A stretch of 64,000 bases of DNA from positions 2,790,001-2,854,000 of the forward strand of contig NZ_CP054212.1 in the NCBI RefSeq assembly GCF_013285385.1, written 5' to 3'. Source of the stretch: Paramixta manurensis. GTDB lineage: Bacteria; Pseudomonadota; Gammaproteobacteria; Enterobacterales; Enterobacteriaceae. The notes below the pieces were generated by a model, which made no database searches, was not told the DNA's origin, and saw nothing but the letters and a program-made list of their open reading frames with translations. Positions 16,041-24,807 of this stretch are shown piece by piece. Position 1 is the first letter of the stretch. Every line of letters begins with the position of its first letter. Both the position numbers and the translations under genes were made by a program.

Positions 16041-19000
16041 TTACGCCCTCTTCCGACCGTGTAACAACAGATAAAGCGCCGGGATCACCAGCATAGAGAG
16101 CAGTGGCGCGGTGATCATACCGCCGATCATCGGAGCGGCAATACGCCGCATCACTTCCGAGCCTGCGCCATCGCCCCACATAATTGGCAACAGCCCCGCC
16201 ATAATAATCGCCACCGTCATAATTTTTGGCCGGACACGCAGCACCGCTCCTTCATGAATCGCCAGACGCAGTTCGCTATCAGAATTGATGGTTCCACGCC
16301 GCCGTAATGCCTGATTAAGGTACAACACCATAATCACGCCAAACTCCGCCGCTACGCCGGATAAGGCAATAAACCCTACCGCCCCGGCAACCGAGAGGTT
16401 ATAGCCCAACGCATACAGCAGCCAGATCCCGCCGATTAATGAAAAGGGTAAGGTGCCCATAATCAGTAATGCATCACGCACCCGATGGAAAGTGAGATAC
16501 AACAACACGAAAATGATGGTTAGCGTCACCGGCAGAACCACGGCCAGCTTCGCGCTGGCGCGTTGCAGGTATTCAAACTGCCCGGACCAGGTGAGCGAGA
16601 CGCCTGCCGGCAACGTCACCTGCTGCGCCACCGCGCGTTGCATGTCATCCACCGCCGATTTTAAATCACGATCGCGCAGGTCAACGTAAATCCAGGCGGA
16701 TAAACGCCCGTTCTCACTTTTTAACATCGGCGGCCCCTCGGTAACCGTCACCTCCGCCAACTGCGCTAAGGTTAGCTGTGCGCCAGAGGCGGTCACCACC
16801 GGCAATGCAGCGATCTTTTGCAGTGAATCACGTATCTCACGCGGATAGCGCAGATTGATCGGGAAACGCTGACGACCATCAATGATCTCCCCGACGTTAT
16901 CGCCGCCCACCAACGTCGACACCAGCGTCTGCAACTCCTCAACGTTCACGCCATAACGCGCCGCGCGCCGCCGGTCGATAGCAATATCGATATAGCGCCC
17001 GCCGGACAGGCGCTCCGCCAGCGCCGACGTAACACCGGGGACTTTGCGCACCACCTGCTCAATTTGCTCTGCTACCCGTTCGATTTGCTGAATATCATTA
17101 CCGTTCACCTTAATCCCAACCGGGCTTTTAATCCCGGTAGAGAGCATATCCAGCCGGTTACGAATCGGCGGTACCCATACATTGGCAATCCCAGGTACCG
17201 ACACGACGCTATCCAGTTCGCGAATCAGTTTTTCCCGCGTCATACCAGGCCGCCACATGGCACGAGGTTTAAAATGGATAGTGGTTTCCAGCATCGTCAG
17301 CGGCGCAGTATCGGTCGCGCTCTCGGCACGTCCGGCTTTGCCAAATACCGATGCGACTTCAGGGACGCTTTTAATCAACCGGTTGGTTTGCTGCAATAAC
17401 CGTGCGGCTTCACGCGCCGAAATCCCCGGCAAGGTGGACGGCATATACAACAAATCGCCTTCATCAAGCGGCGGCATAAATTCACTGCCCAGTTGGCTCA
17501 GCGGATAAAGGGTTGCCACCAACAGCGCGAATGCCACCGCCAACGTGGTTTTCGGCCAGTTCAGCACCTTTTCCAGCAACGGTTGATAGAGCGCGATCGC
17601 CCAGCGATTGAGTGGATTACGCCGTTCATCGGGGATCTTGCCGCGAATGAAATAGCCCATTAACACCGGCACCAGCGTAATCCCCAACCCGGCCGAAACC
17701 GCCATCGCCCACGTTTTGGTAAATGCCAGCGGCGAAAATAGCCGCCCTTCCTGCGCCTCCAGTGAAAACACCGGAATAAAGGAGAGTGTGATGATCAGCA
17801 AGCTACAAAACAGCGCCGGGCCAACCTCAATGGCTGATTGTTGCGTCACCTGCCAGTAATCCGTCGCGTTCGGTTGACGGTCAGGATGCTGGTGCCGCCA
17901 CTGCTCCAGCGCTTTGTGCATATTTTCAATCATCACAATCGCCGCATCGACCATCGCGCCGATCGCAATGGCAATGCCGCCGAGCGACATCAGGTTGGCG
18001 CTGATACCTTGATAGTGCATCACCACAAAGGCGCCGAGGATACCAAGCGGCAGTGTCACTATCGCCACCAGCGCTGAACGGAGGTGGAAGAGAAACAGCG
18101 CGCAGATAATCGCCACCACCACCAACTCTTCCGCCAGCTTATGGGTCAGATTATCAATCGCATGGTTAATCAGTTGCGAGCGGTCATAGACCGGCACAAT
18201 CTTCACGCCAGGCGGTAACGTCTGCGCCAATTGGTGTAATTTAGTCTTCACACCATTGATGGTGTCGAGCGCGTTGCTGCCGGAACGCATAATCACCACG
18301 CCGCCGGCAACCTCACCTTCCCCATTCAGTTCCGCCACGCCACGGCGGATCTCCGGCCCAAGCCGCACCGTAGCCACATCCGAAAGCAGCACCGGGATCC
18401 CTTGCCGGTTGGCGACCACGACGTTGTCGAAATCCTGTAAACGGTGCAAATAGCCGCGCGTGCGTACCATATACTCGGCTTCACCCATTTCGAGTACGCT
18501 GCCGCCGCCTTCCTGATTGGCGGCCTGCAACGCGCCGACAATTTGCTGATGCGTGATGTTAAGCGCCCGCATCCGGTCGGGATCGACCACCACCTGATAT
18601 TGCCGAACCATCCCGCCAATACTGGCAACTTCAGCCACCCCAGGCACCGTTTTTAATTCATATTTCAGCGTCCAATCCTGCAGCGCGCGCAAATCCGCGA
18701 GGCTGTAGTGCCCGCTGTTATCTACCAGCGCATATTCATACACCCATCCCACTCCGGTGGCGTCCGGCCCGAGTGAAGCTTTAGCGCCGGTAGGCAGACT
18801 GGCTTGAATCTGGCTTAAATACTCCAGTACGCGCGAACGCGCCCAATAGAGATCGACGCCGTCGTCAAACAGTACATAGACGTAGGCATCGCCAAACATT
18901 GAATAGCCGCGTACCGTTTTAGCGCCAGGCACCGAGAGCATGGTGCTGGTCAGCGGCCAGGTAATTTGATCTTCCACCAGTTGCGGCGCTTTACCCGGAT

Positions 19001-19157
19001 AACTCACCCGAATAATAACCTGCACATCAGAGAGATCTGGCAACGCATCCAGCGGCGCTTTTTGTAATGCCCACACGCCCCATATCGCCATAAACGCAGC
19101 GGCCAGCAGAACCAGCAAGCGGTTGTGTAATGCACTCCGAATAATGTTGGCTATCAC
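16041..19157 (-). CDS. cusA: Cu(I)/Ag(I) efflux RND pump, CusA family
   Basis: 1038 residues, full length for heavy-metal efflux RND pumps. N-terminal helix, porter domain, SQLINHAIDNLTHKL, then the helix-4 region AIAIGAMVDAAIVMIENMHKALE with the proton-relay acids, and the second half ending in RVRPKIMTVAIIMAGLLPIMWGDGAGSEVM. The three metal-binding methionines of CusA are recognisable in DLLYMPSTLPG, APLTMLETT and RNRLDMLSTGIKSP, which points to monovalent copper/silver rather than Co/Zn/Cd (CzcA). It forms a trimer in the inner membrane and, with the adaptor and outer-membrane channel encoded upstream, exports periplasmic Cu(I). Start overlaps the adaptor stop by four bases. Confidence 0.92.
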   Translation of the reverse strand: MIANIIRSALHNRLLVLLAAAFMAIWGVWALQKAPLDALPDLSDVQVIIRVSYPGKAPQLVEDQITWPLTSTMLSVPGAKTVRGYSMFGDAYVYVLFDDGVDLYWARSRVLEYLSQIQASLPTGAKASLGPDATGVGWVYEYALVDNSGHYSLADLRALQDWTLKYELKTVPGVAEVASIGGMVRQYQVVVDPDRMRALNITHQQIVGALQAANQEGGGSVLEMGEAEYMVRTRGYLHRLQDFDNVVVANRQGIPVLLSDVATVRLGPEIRRGVAELNGEGEVAGGVVIMRSGSNALDTINGVKTKLHQLAQTLPPGVKIVPVYDRSQLINHAIDNLTHKLAEELVVVAIICALFLFHLRSALVAIVTLPLGILGAFVVMHYQGISANLMSLGGIAIAIGAMVDAAIVMIENMHKALEQWRHQHPDRQPNATDYWQVTQQSAIEVGPALFCSLLIITLSFIPVFSLEAQEGRLFSPLAFTKTWAMAVSAGLGITLVPVLMGYFIRGKIPDERRNPLNRWAIALYQPLLEKVLNWPKTTLAVAFALLVATLYPLSQLGSEFMPPLDEGDLLYMPSTLPGISAREAARLLQQTNRLIKSVPEVASVFGKAGRAESATDTAPLTMLETTIHFKPRAMWRPGMTREKLIRELDSVVSVPGIANVWVPPIRNRLDMLSTGIKSPVGIKVNGNDIQQIERVAEQIEQVVRKVPGVTSALAERLSGGRYIDIAIDRRRAARYGVNVEELQTLVSTLVGGDNVGEIIDGRQRFPINLRYPREIRDSLQKIAALPVVTASGAQLTLAQLAEVTVTEGPPMLKSENGRLSAWIYVDLRDRDLKSAVDDMQRAVAQQVTLPAGVSLTWSGQFEYLQRASAKLAVVLPVTLTIIFVLLYLTFHRVRDALLIMGTLPFSLIGGIWLLYALGYNLSVAGAVGFIALSGVAAEFGVIMVLYLNQALRRRGTINSDSELRLAIHEGAVLRVRPKIMTVAIIMAGLLPIMWGDGAGSEVMRRIAAPMIGGMITAPLLSMLVIPALYLLLHGRKRA

Positions 19158-20461
19158 TGGTGGCCTCCATGCGCATGTTCCATGGCGGCAGGCGCAGGTT
19201 CTTCAGGCGATACCGGTGCTCCGGCCTCGACATCAGCCTCATCCTCGGTAAAAGAGGGTAACGCGCTGCGTAAACTGGCTTCGGAATCAATCAGGAATTG
19301 CCCGGAGGTCACCACCCGGTCACCCGGCGCCAGCCCGGCCTTAATCGCAACCCAGCCCTGCTGCGCGGCGCCGGTCACCACTTTCACCGGTCGGAAATAG
19401 CCACTGCCCTCCGCAACCAATACGCGGTTGTCGCGCCCGGAAACGATCAACGCTTCCTGCGGGATACTCAATACCGGTTGCGCGTGCGCCGTCGACGTTT
19501 GGCTCAGTGTGAGATACATACCCGGCCGCAATTTTCCGGCGGGGTTATCCAGCACTACCCGTGCTTTTAAGGTGCGGGTGGTGGGATCAACGGTTGGTAA
19601 CAACTCGCTGACGCTCCCGCTAAATATCTCGCCAGGCCAACTGGCGGAGGTGGCGCGGATATGGCTGCCAACCTGCAAAGCACTTGCCTGGCTTTGTGGA
19701 TAGTCCATTACCATCCACAGCGGATTGAGACTTGCCAGAGTCAACAACGGTTGCGCCGCGTTGAAGCGGGCGCCTTCCCGCACCTCCAGTTTATTCAGGT
19801 AGCCGTCATGTTCGGCACGTAGCGTGATACGCGTTTGCGGTCGCCCGCTGCGCTCAAGTGAACGGATCAGCGTTTCCGGCATAAACTGCAACTGCAATCG
19901 CTGACGCGCTGCCGCCGATAAAGCCACATCGCCAAGTTGCCGAATGGCCAGATACTCTTGTTGTGCAGCCGTCCACTCTGGGATCCACAGATCCGCCAAT
20001 GGCTGACCGGCTTTCACCAATTGTTCACTGGCATTCACCCACAGCTTTTCAAGCCGACCATTTGCCGGGGCGGAGAGGGTTTCGATACTCCGCTCATCTA
20101 CTTCCAGCGTTCCCCAGCCTTCCAATTGTCCTTCCGGTTTACGCAGTGTCGCTAACGCGGTGCGCACGCCCAGGTTTTGTTGTTGACGCTGACTAATAGC
20201 GACACCTCCCGCGGCGGTCACTTCGTCGGCATAGCGCGGCACCAGGTCCATATCCATAAACGGCGATTTTCCCGGCTTATCAAAACGCGTTCCCGGCGCC
20301 ATCGGGTCATACCAATAGAGCACCGTCCGCGCGGTGGTAGCCGGCTGTTCGTCAGCAAGCATAGCGGGCATCGCCGGAGATTGACCGAACCACCGACCGG
20401 CGCCGATCCCGGCGGCAAAGATTATTAATGCCGTGAAACCGAGGATTATTTTTTTCATCAT
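19154..20461 (-). CDS. cusB: Periplasmic adaptor of the Cu/Ag efflux pump, CusB family
   Basis: 435 residues. After an N-terminal membrane anchor there is YWYDPMAPGTRFDKPGKSPF near residue 50 followed by MDMDLVPRY, the heavy-metal binding domain of CusB-type adaptors that binds Cu(I) through Met residues. Then come the barrel-sandwich, hairpin and beta-barrel domains (VGSHIRATSASWPGEIF, VDPTTRTLKARVVLDNPAG). The C-terminus is His-rich (EHAHGGHQ), possibly an extra metal site. It connects CusA to the outer-membrane factor. ATG overlaps the outer-membrane factor stop. No separate CusF chaperone gene is present here. Confidence 0.9.
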   Translation of the reverse strand: MMKKIILGFTALIIFAAGIGAGRWFGQSPAMPAMLADEQPATTARTVLYWYDPMAPGTRFDKPGKSPFMDMDLVPRYADEVTAAGGVAISQRQQQNLGVRTALATLRKPEGQLEGWGTLEVDERSIETLSAPANGRLEKLWVNASEQLVKAGQPLADLWIPEWTAAQQEYLAIRQLGDVALSAAARQRLQLQFMPETLIRSLERSGRPQTRITLRAEHDGYLNKLEVREGARFNAAQPLLTLASLNPLWMVMDYPQSQASALQVGSHIRATSASWPGEIFSGSVSELLPTVDPTTRTLKARVVLDNPAGKLRPGMYLTLSQTSTAHAQPVLSIPQEALIVSGRDNRVLVAEGSGYFRPVKVVTGAAQQGWVAIKAGLAPGDRVVTSGQFLIDSEASLRSALPSFTEDEADVEAGAPVSPEEPAPAAMEHAHGGHQ

Positions 20462-21708
20462 TGCACATCCTGTGGCGTTAAATAACGGATCGCGGCCCAG
20501 CTCTGCGCCAGCGCACGCTCGGCCTCGTTGGCATCAAGTTCGCTGGAGAGCACGCCACGACGCGCTTCTAATACGGCGGCGAGATTGGCGGTTCCACTAC
20601 GGTATTGCGCCAGCAGTAAAGCCAGCCGTTGATGCTGGAGCGGTAATATCTCTTGCTGTTGGCGCAACCAACGGGTGTGTGCCGCCTGATATTCCGCGAC
20701 CAGCGCATGCAGTTGCGCCAGGTGATCGCGGGTTAATAGCGTTAAACGATCGGTTGCCTCAAGGCTTTGCGACACATCGGCGGCATACTCTTTATTTTGC
20801 CGTTTCGCCTGGAATAGCGGTAAATCCATCGTCACCATTACCCCGGCCATATCGTCGTTGCCCGCTGAACGTTTGGCGTAGTACACCTCAACCCCAACAT
20901 CCGGGATTGCCGCGATGGCCGACTGCGCGGAACGCGCTTTGGCGACCTTTGCTTCACGGCTGGCCTGAATAACTTCCGGGTGCTGCAGCACGCCTGCCGC
21001 TAACACATCCGGCTCCGCCGGTAGGCGCGTATAGCGCGGCAGCTCACCACTTACCGTGTCAATGGTTTCACCGGTCAGCCGCTGTAACCGGGTTTGCGCC
21101 AGCGTCAGATCGCGCTCTACATCGGTCAGTTGATCGCGCATCGCCGACAAGGTCAGGCGCGCCTCCAGCACGCTGCTCCCTGCCACGCCGTTGGCAACGC
21201 TACGGGTGATAGCAGGAATTTGTCGTTCGGCTTCAGTAATCAGATGGCGGGCTGTTTCACGCGCTTTGCTCAGCAGGCATAAATCCAGCCAGGCTTGTGC
21301 CACATCGCGTTGCAACGTACTGCGTAGGACTTCGCTGTTGGCCAAAATGCTTTCGGCTTCGGCATGCAGCGCATCCGATTTGCGCTGGCGTTTCTCCATA
21401 CTGACGTACTCCTGCATAATGCCGAGCGTCTGCATGGTCATGCCATCGCGGGTAAAACGGTGCGCGCTATTACCTTGTACCGGGAGGTTTTCCACACCAA
21501 ATTTCAGTTTAGGGTCGGGTAATTGCAATGCGGAGTCGGCACGGCTGTTCAGCGCCTGTGCCTGGTGTTGATTAGCAGAAAGACCGGCGGAATAGCGCTC
21601 GGCGGCGCGTAGCGTTTGGGCAAGCGTCAGGCTGTCGGCCTTGACGTTGAATGCCGCTGTCACGCACACGGCGCCTACGAGCAGCAAGCCCGGTAGACGT
21701 TGTTTCAT
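20458..21708 (-). CDS. Outer-membrane factor of the Cu/Ag efflux operon (TolC/CzcC-like)
   Basis: 416 residues from ATG 21708 (GGAGAAC upstream); the frame is open 12 codons further, without a better site. A signal peptide (MKQRLPGLLLVGAVCVTAAFNVKA) is followed by two repeats of the coiled-coil outer-membrane efflux protein domain. PDPKLKFGVENLPV near residue 50 and MVTMDLPLFQAKRQNKEY near 270 are typical of CzcC-type channels rather than the lipidated CusC. It would form the trimeric exit duct for the RND pump. It is second in the operon after a small Cys/His/Met-rich protein. Confidence 0.85.
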   Translation of the reverse strand: MKQRLPGLLLVGAVCVTAAFNVKADSLTLAQTLRAAERYSAGLSANQHQAQALNSRADSALQLPDPKLKFGVENLPVQGNSAHRFTRDGMTMQTLGIMQEYVSMEKRQRKSDALHAEAESILANSEVLRSTLQRDVAQAWLDLCLLSKARETARHLITEAERQIPAITRSVANGVAGSSVLEARLTLSAMRDQLTDVERDLTLAQTRLQRLTGETIDTVSGELPRYTRLPAEPDVLAAGVLQHPEVIQASREAKVAKARSAQSAIAAIPDVGVEVYYAKRSAGNDDMAGVMVTMDLPLFQAKRQNKEYAADVSQSLEATDRLTLLTRDHLAQLHALVAEYQAAHTRWLRQQQEILPLQHQRLALLLAQYRSGTANLAAVLEARRGVLSSELDANEAERALAQSWAAIRYLTPQDVQ

Positions 21709-21782
21709 AAAATGTTCTCCAGAAAATAGCAAACCTTCAGCCAACGCTTAATGCGCGGCGACATAAACGTGGGAAGGCAGAA

Positions 21783-22193
21783 CTATTCTCTGAAGCGACA
21801 GAAGCGAATTTCAGCGGGTGGACCACTTGCTGGCGGCATCAACCAACATGGCGATGCCACCGCTATTTGCTGTGCGGGTGGCTGGATAATTAACGTGGTC
21901 ACAACCGGCAACGTGTCTATTTTGACGTGGCCGTTATCGTTTTGCCAGGGATCGGCGGTACAGTGTTTTTCGCAGATCGGGCTGGGTGGTTTTAGGCTGT
22001 GCGGCGTTGAAGTGTAGTGATAACTGGCGTGATGTTGCGCCATGGCCCCCGGCAGCGGCAGCATTTCGCACCGGTGTGCCGCCAGCGCTAATTGAGCGTT
22101 AAGCGCCAGCCAGCATAGCGCCACCAGAAACACCGACAGGCGTCTCCGGCCAGAGCGCAAATACTGAAATGCCTGACGCCAAAACGGGGGCAT
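21783..22193 (-). CDS. Small Cys/His/Met-rich membrane or secreted protein at the head of the copper operon
   Basis: 136 residues from ATG 22193 (GGAAG seven bases upstream). After a basic N-terminus, residues 20-39 form one hydrophobic segment that may be an uncleaved anchor or a signal peptide. The mature part is rich in potential metal ligands (HRCEMLPLPGAMAQHHASYH, then ICEKHC near residue 75, and three more Cys). This resembles the DUF2946-type proteins often found ahead of copper efflux genes. The function is not established; periplasmic copper binding or sensing is a reasonable inference. It begins the leftward operon with the three pump genes. Confidence 0.7.
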   Translation of the reverse strand: MPPFWRQAFQYLRSGRRRLSVFLVALCWLALNAQLALAAHRCEMLPLPGAMAQHHASYHYTSTPHSLKPPSPICEKHCTADPWQNDNGHVKIDTLPVVTTLIIQPPAQQIAVASPCWLMPPASGPPAEIRFCRFRE

Positions 22194-22435
22194 AATTATC
22201 TTCCGCGAAAAAAGTGAGTCAGTATAGCCCTCTATTTAGCGTGGATTACAGCCCTTTTTGACTACAAATAAATTTAAAAGCAATTTAATAACAATAATTT
22301 AAATAAAAAACGTCAGATTCGTCGGTTGGACACAATCCATTAACCTTGATGGTTTTTTTGTTACCTGGAATTCATGGTTTTCTAATCAATTAGCTACCCT
22401 CGATCTTTCACATACATGGTGACGAAGTGGCGGCG

Positions 22436-22459
22436 TTTAATTGATTTTTATCAATTAAA
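22436..22459. repeat. Perfect inverted repeat in the AT-rich spacer before hcp
   Basis: TTTAATTGAT and ATCAATTAAA flank a 4-base T loop. It lies about 75 bases before the hcp start, in an AT-rich 341-base spacer (22194-22534) that otherwise holds no supportable gene. It could be a regulator site for the cassette or a weak terminator. Confidence 0.5.
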
Positions 22460-22534
22460 GGTTGAATAACATTTCGTCTATAAAGACGATAAGGAAGATA
22501 ATTTTCCACTTTATCGTGACAAGGAGTTTGTTGA

Positions 22535-23023
22535 ATGGCTATTCCGGTTTACTTATGGCTTGAAGATAATGGTGGAGCACCTATACAGGGTAGTGTTGAT
22601 GTGCATGGCAGAGAGGGAAGCATCGAAGTAAGCGAACTGATGCACTCCATAGAACAGCCCACCGATCCCCTAACAGGCAAAGCTACAGCAAAACACTTAC
22701 ATAGCTCATATGCATTTATGAAAGGCATTGATAGCTCATCCTCCTATCTGTACACAGCGCTCTCTTCAGGTCAAACCCTTAAAAAGGCCGTGTTCAAATT
22801 CTATCGCATCAACTATAACGGCCAAGAAGAGGAGTATTTCAGGACTACGCTGGAGAACGTGAGGGTAACAGAAATAGAACCTTTTATGATGGACATAAAA
22901 AATCATCAATGGGAAAGACACGACCATCTTGAATATGTGGATTTAGCTTACGAGAAAATCACATGGCACTATCTGGATGGTAATATTATTCACTCTGATT
23001 CATGGAATGGACGGGCTGCATAA
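22535..23023 (+). CDS. hcp: Type VI secretion tube protein Hcp (orphan copy)
   Basis: 162 residues with the Hcp pattern: MAIPVYLWLEDNGGAPIQGSV, VSELMHSIEQPTDPLTGKATAKHLHSS near residue 33-60, and the later beta-strands YFRTTLENVRVTEIEPFM. Hcp hexamers stack into the T6SS tube and carry small effectors in their lumen. This copy is unlinked to the T6SS cluster at the right edge of the window and directly heads an effector-immunity pair, whose first gene it overlaps (TAATG). AGGAG lies seven bases before ATG. Base composition is lower in G+C than the copper operon on its left, suggesting separate acquisition. Confidence 0.92.
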   Translation: MAIPVYLWLEDNGGAPIQGSVDVHGREGSIEVSELMHSIEQPTDPLTGKATAKHLHSSYAFMKGIDSSSSYLYTALSSGQTLKKAVFKFYRINYNGQEEEYFRTTLENVRVTEIEPFMMDIKNHQWERHDHLEYVDLAYEKITWHYLDGNIIHSDSWNGRAA

Positions 23024-23385
23024 TGGCATGGGAATACGATGTAGCAACGCACACCTTCACCCGTGATGGTGAAAAATACACAGCAGATTATGCAGGTGCA
23101 ACAGGTTATAAGAATGATAGCTCTAAGGAATGTGTCAGTGGTAAAGGCCCACTTCCCAGAGGCACTTATACAATCGGTTCCCCTCACAACTCGGCCCACA
23201 CGGGTAAATACACGCTCAACCTTACCCCTAACCTGAGCAACGCTATGTGTGGGCGGTCTGCTTTCCGTATTCATGGTGCAAGCAAAAAACATCCGCTGGA
23301 TTCATCTGAAGGTTGTATTATCGCCCCTATCAGCGTCAGAAAGAGCATTGGGGCTAGCGGTGACAGGGAGTTAAAGGTGAAATGA
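23023..23385 (+). CDS. T6SS effector, Tlde1-like L,D-transpeptidase-fold (DUF2778)
   Basis: 120 residues from ATG 23023, coupled to hcp. MAWEYDVATHTFTRDGEKY opens a DUF2778/Tlde1 domain. The catalytic region FRIHGASKKHPLDSSEGCI near residues 84-102 has the His and Cys of L,D-transpeptidases (H-x-x...S-x-G-C). Tlde1 effectors act in the periplasm of rival cells, cutting peptidoglycan tetrapeptide stems or exchanging D-amino acids. There is no signal peptide, as expected for an effector loaded into Hcp. The downstream secreted protein is its probable immunity partner. The catalytic assignment is by motif and context. Confidence 0.85.
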   Translation: MAWEYDVATHTFTRDGEKYTADYAGATGYKNDSSKECVSGKGPLPRGTYTIGSPHNSAHTGKYTLNLTPNLSNAMCGRSAFRIHGASKKHPLDSSEGCIIAPISVRKSIGASGDRELKVK

Positions 23386-23960
23386 AATATCTCCTTCTTA
23401 CTCTTTGCATATTATCTTCCGTTGCAATGGCTACGCAAATGGAAGGTTTTGGAGCCAACTACTACCAAGACGATTCATCCATCCCTAACTACAATACCAA
23501 CAAAAATTTAGCGCCCGATGTAATTGTTGGCGATGATGTCTATGCGATGGAATTTAGCAGCCTTACAGACATAGCAAAAACGGCTGGCGTAACGGTTAAT
23601 CAAGGCAACCAGGCATCATGGCTGTGCCTTACTTCTAAAGGTGTCAACTACTGGTTTATCTCTGATAATGAGATGGGCCAAGGAGATTTAACATCAATTG
23701 CAATTGCCAAGGCAGAACCGCAAGAAAACTGCACTCCTTACAAGAGTGATTTAAGCGTTACGGTTAAGGGAATTCCTTTGCAAGGCGCTTCATTAAAAAA
23801 CTTCTCATCAATTTTCCTGAATAAACCAAATGGCAATACAGTTCAGTATTGCACTAACACCAAAAACTATGGTGATTTTACCCAGATGAACTGCCTCCAG
23901 TTTTTTTTCGAAAACAGAAATATTAAGGGCGTGATTATTAATCAGATCACATCCAACTAA
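23382..23960 (+). CDS. Secreted putative immunity protein to the Tlde1-like effector
   Basis: 192 residues starting in the ATGA overlap with the effector gene. MKYLLLTLCILSSVAMA is a cleavable signal peptide, which places the protein in the periplasm, where Tlde1-type effectors act. The mature part has five Cys (WLCLTSKGV, ENCTPYK, VQYCTNT, NCLQFF), probably disulfide-paired, and no recognisable enzymatic motif. Position, coupling and location make it a Tldi-like immunity protein; sequence similarity to known Tldi1 cannot be judged here. AT-rich composition matches the other two genes of the cassette. Confidence 0.75.
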   Translation: MKYLLLTLCILSSVAMATQMEGFGANYYQDDSSIPNYNTNKNLAPDVIVGDDVYAMEFSSLTDIAKTAGVTVNQGNQASWLCLTSKGVNYWFISDNEMGQGDLTSIAIAKAEPQENCTPYKSDLSVTVKGIPLQGASLKNFSSIFLNKPNGNTVQYCTNTKNYGDFTQMNCLQFFFENRNIKGVIINQITSN

Positions 23961-24122
23961 ATGGGAGTGTTCAGAATCCTCTGGCTACCCTGCCAAGTGG
24001 CGACAGCGGTTAGTATTACTCCGTAATCGCCACTCTTTAGCAATCACCTAACTTATTGCTTAACCTGCAATCCTCTGTTTTCACTAACCTACTTAGATAA
24101 ATGTTTTTTTGTTACTTCGCGC

Positions 24123-24710
24123 TTAGCTTTGTATCGCATCAATCGCAATCGCGATTTCAATTTTATCGCTCACCATCGGGATATATTGCGTCATACCAAA
24201 CGCTGAGCGTTGAATGGCGGTAACCGCATTAAAAGCCAGATGATGCTGATTTGCGGCGGGGCTATCGCTACGCGACAACTGTGCGTCGAGGATCACCGGT
24301 CGGGTAATATTTTTAATGCGCAGGTTACCAAACACCCGGTAATGGCTATTACCTTCCGCCACCACCCGCGTACTGGTAAAGGTCACCTGCGGATAGGTCG
24401 GCTGGTTGAAAAAACCCGGACTTTTTAACTGACCGGTCAGCAGGCGGTTATGCGCATCGATGGTACTCACCGGGATGGTGACGTTGATGCTGTCATTAAA
24501 CGTGCTCTGCTCATCCATCACCACATTGCCGGTGATATGGGAAAAACTGGCGTGCGAATTGGTGACGCCCAGTACCTGCCAGGAGAGTTCCAGTGAGGTG
24601 GTCTGCGTATCAATCGCGTAGTGCTGCGTGTCGGCCAGCGCCTGCGGCGCGGCGACCAAGCCGAGGGAAACAACCATTCCCAGCCGGAAGATAAAGGATA
24701 AACGCGACAT
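24123..24710 (-). CDS. YceI-family periplasmic lipid-binding protein
   Basis: 195 residues with a signal peptide (cleavage after ...APQALA). The mature YceI domain shows HYAIDTQTTSLELSWQVLGV at the start, then a motif for the lipocalin-like barrel (SHITGNVVMDE), HNRLLTGQLKSPGFFNQPTYP near residue 92 and VFGNLRIKNITRPVILDAQL near 127. YceI proteins bind long polyprenyl or quinone-like lipids in the periplasm. AGGAG precedes the ATG. It stands alone, 97 bases from the next leftward gene on its left-to-right side, with no evident operon. This is probably a paralogue rather than E. coli yceI itself. Confidence 0.85.
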   Translation of the reverse strand: MSRLSFIFRLGMVVSLGLVAAPQALADTQHYAIDTQTTSLELSWQVLGVTNSHASFSHITGNVVMDEQSTFNDSINVTIPVSTIDAHNRLLTGQLKSPGFFNQPTYPQVTFTSTRVVAEGNSHYRVFGNLRIKNITRPVILDAQLSRSDSPAANQHHLAFNAVTAIQRSAFGMTQYIPMVSDKIEIAIAIDAIQS

Positions 24711-24807
24711 GGTGATTCTCCTGTAGGGGTTTAGAGAGTGAACAGCCCAGGACGCGTTTTTATTCGATTTATTTTAGGCGCGGCAGTGATTTCTCCGCGC
24801 CTGCGGT

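Noticed and set aside
24140..24160. ATCGCGAT sequence resembling the ohrR operator core
   Set aside because: It lies inside the yceI coding end and lacks the flanking TATTT bases shared by the two intergenic copies.
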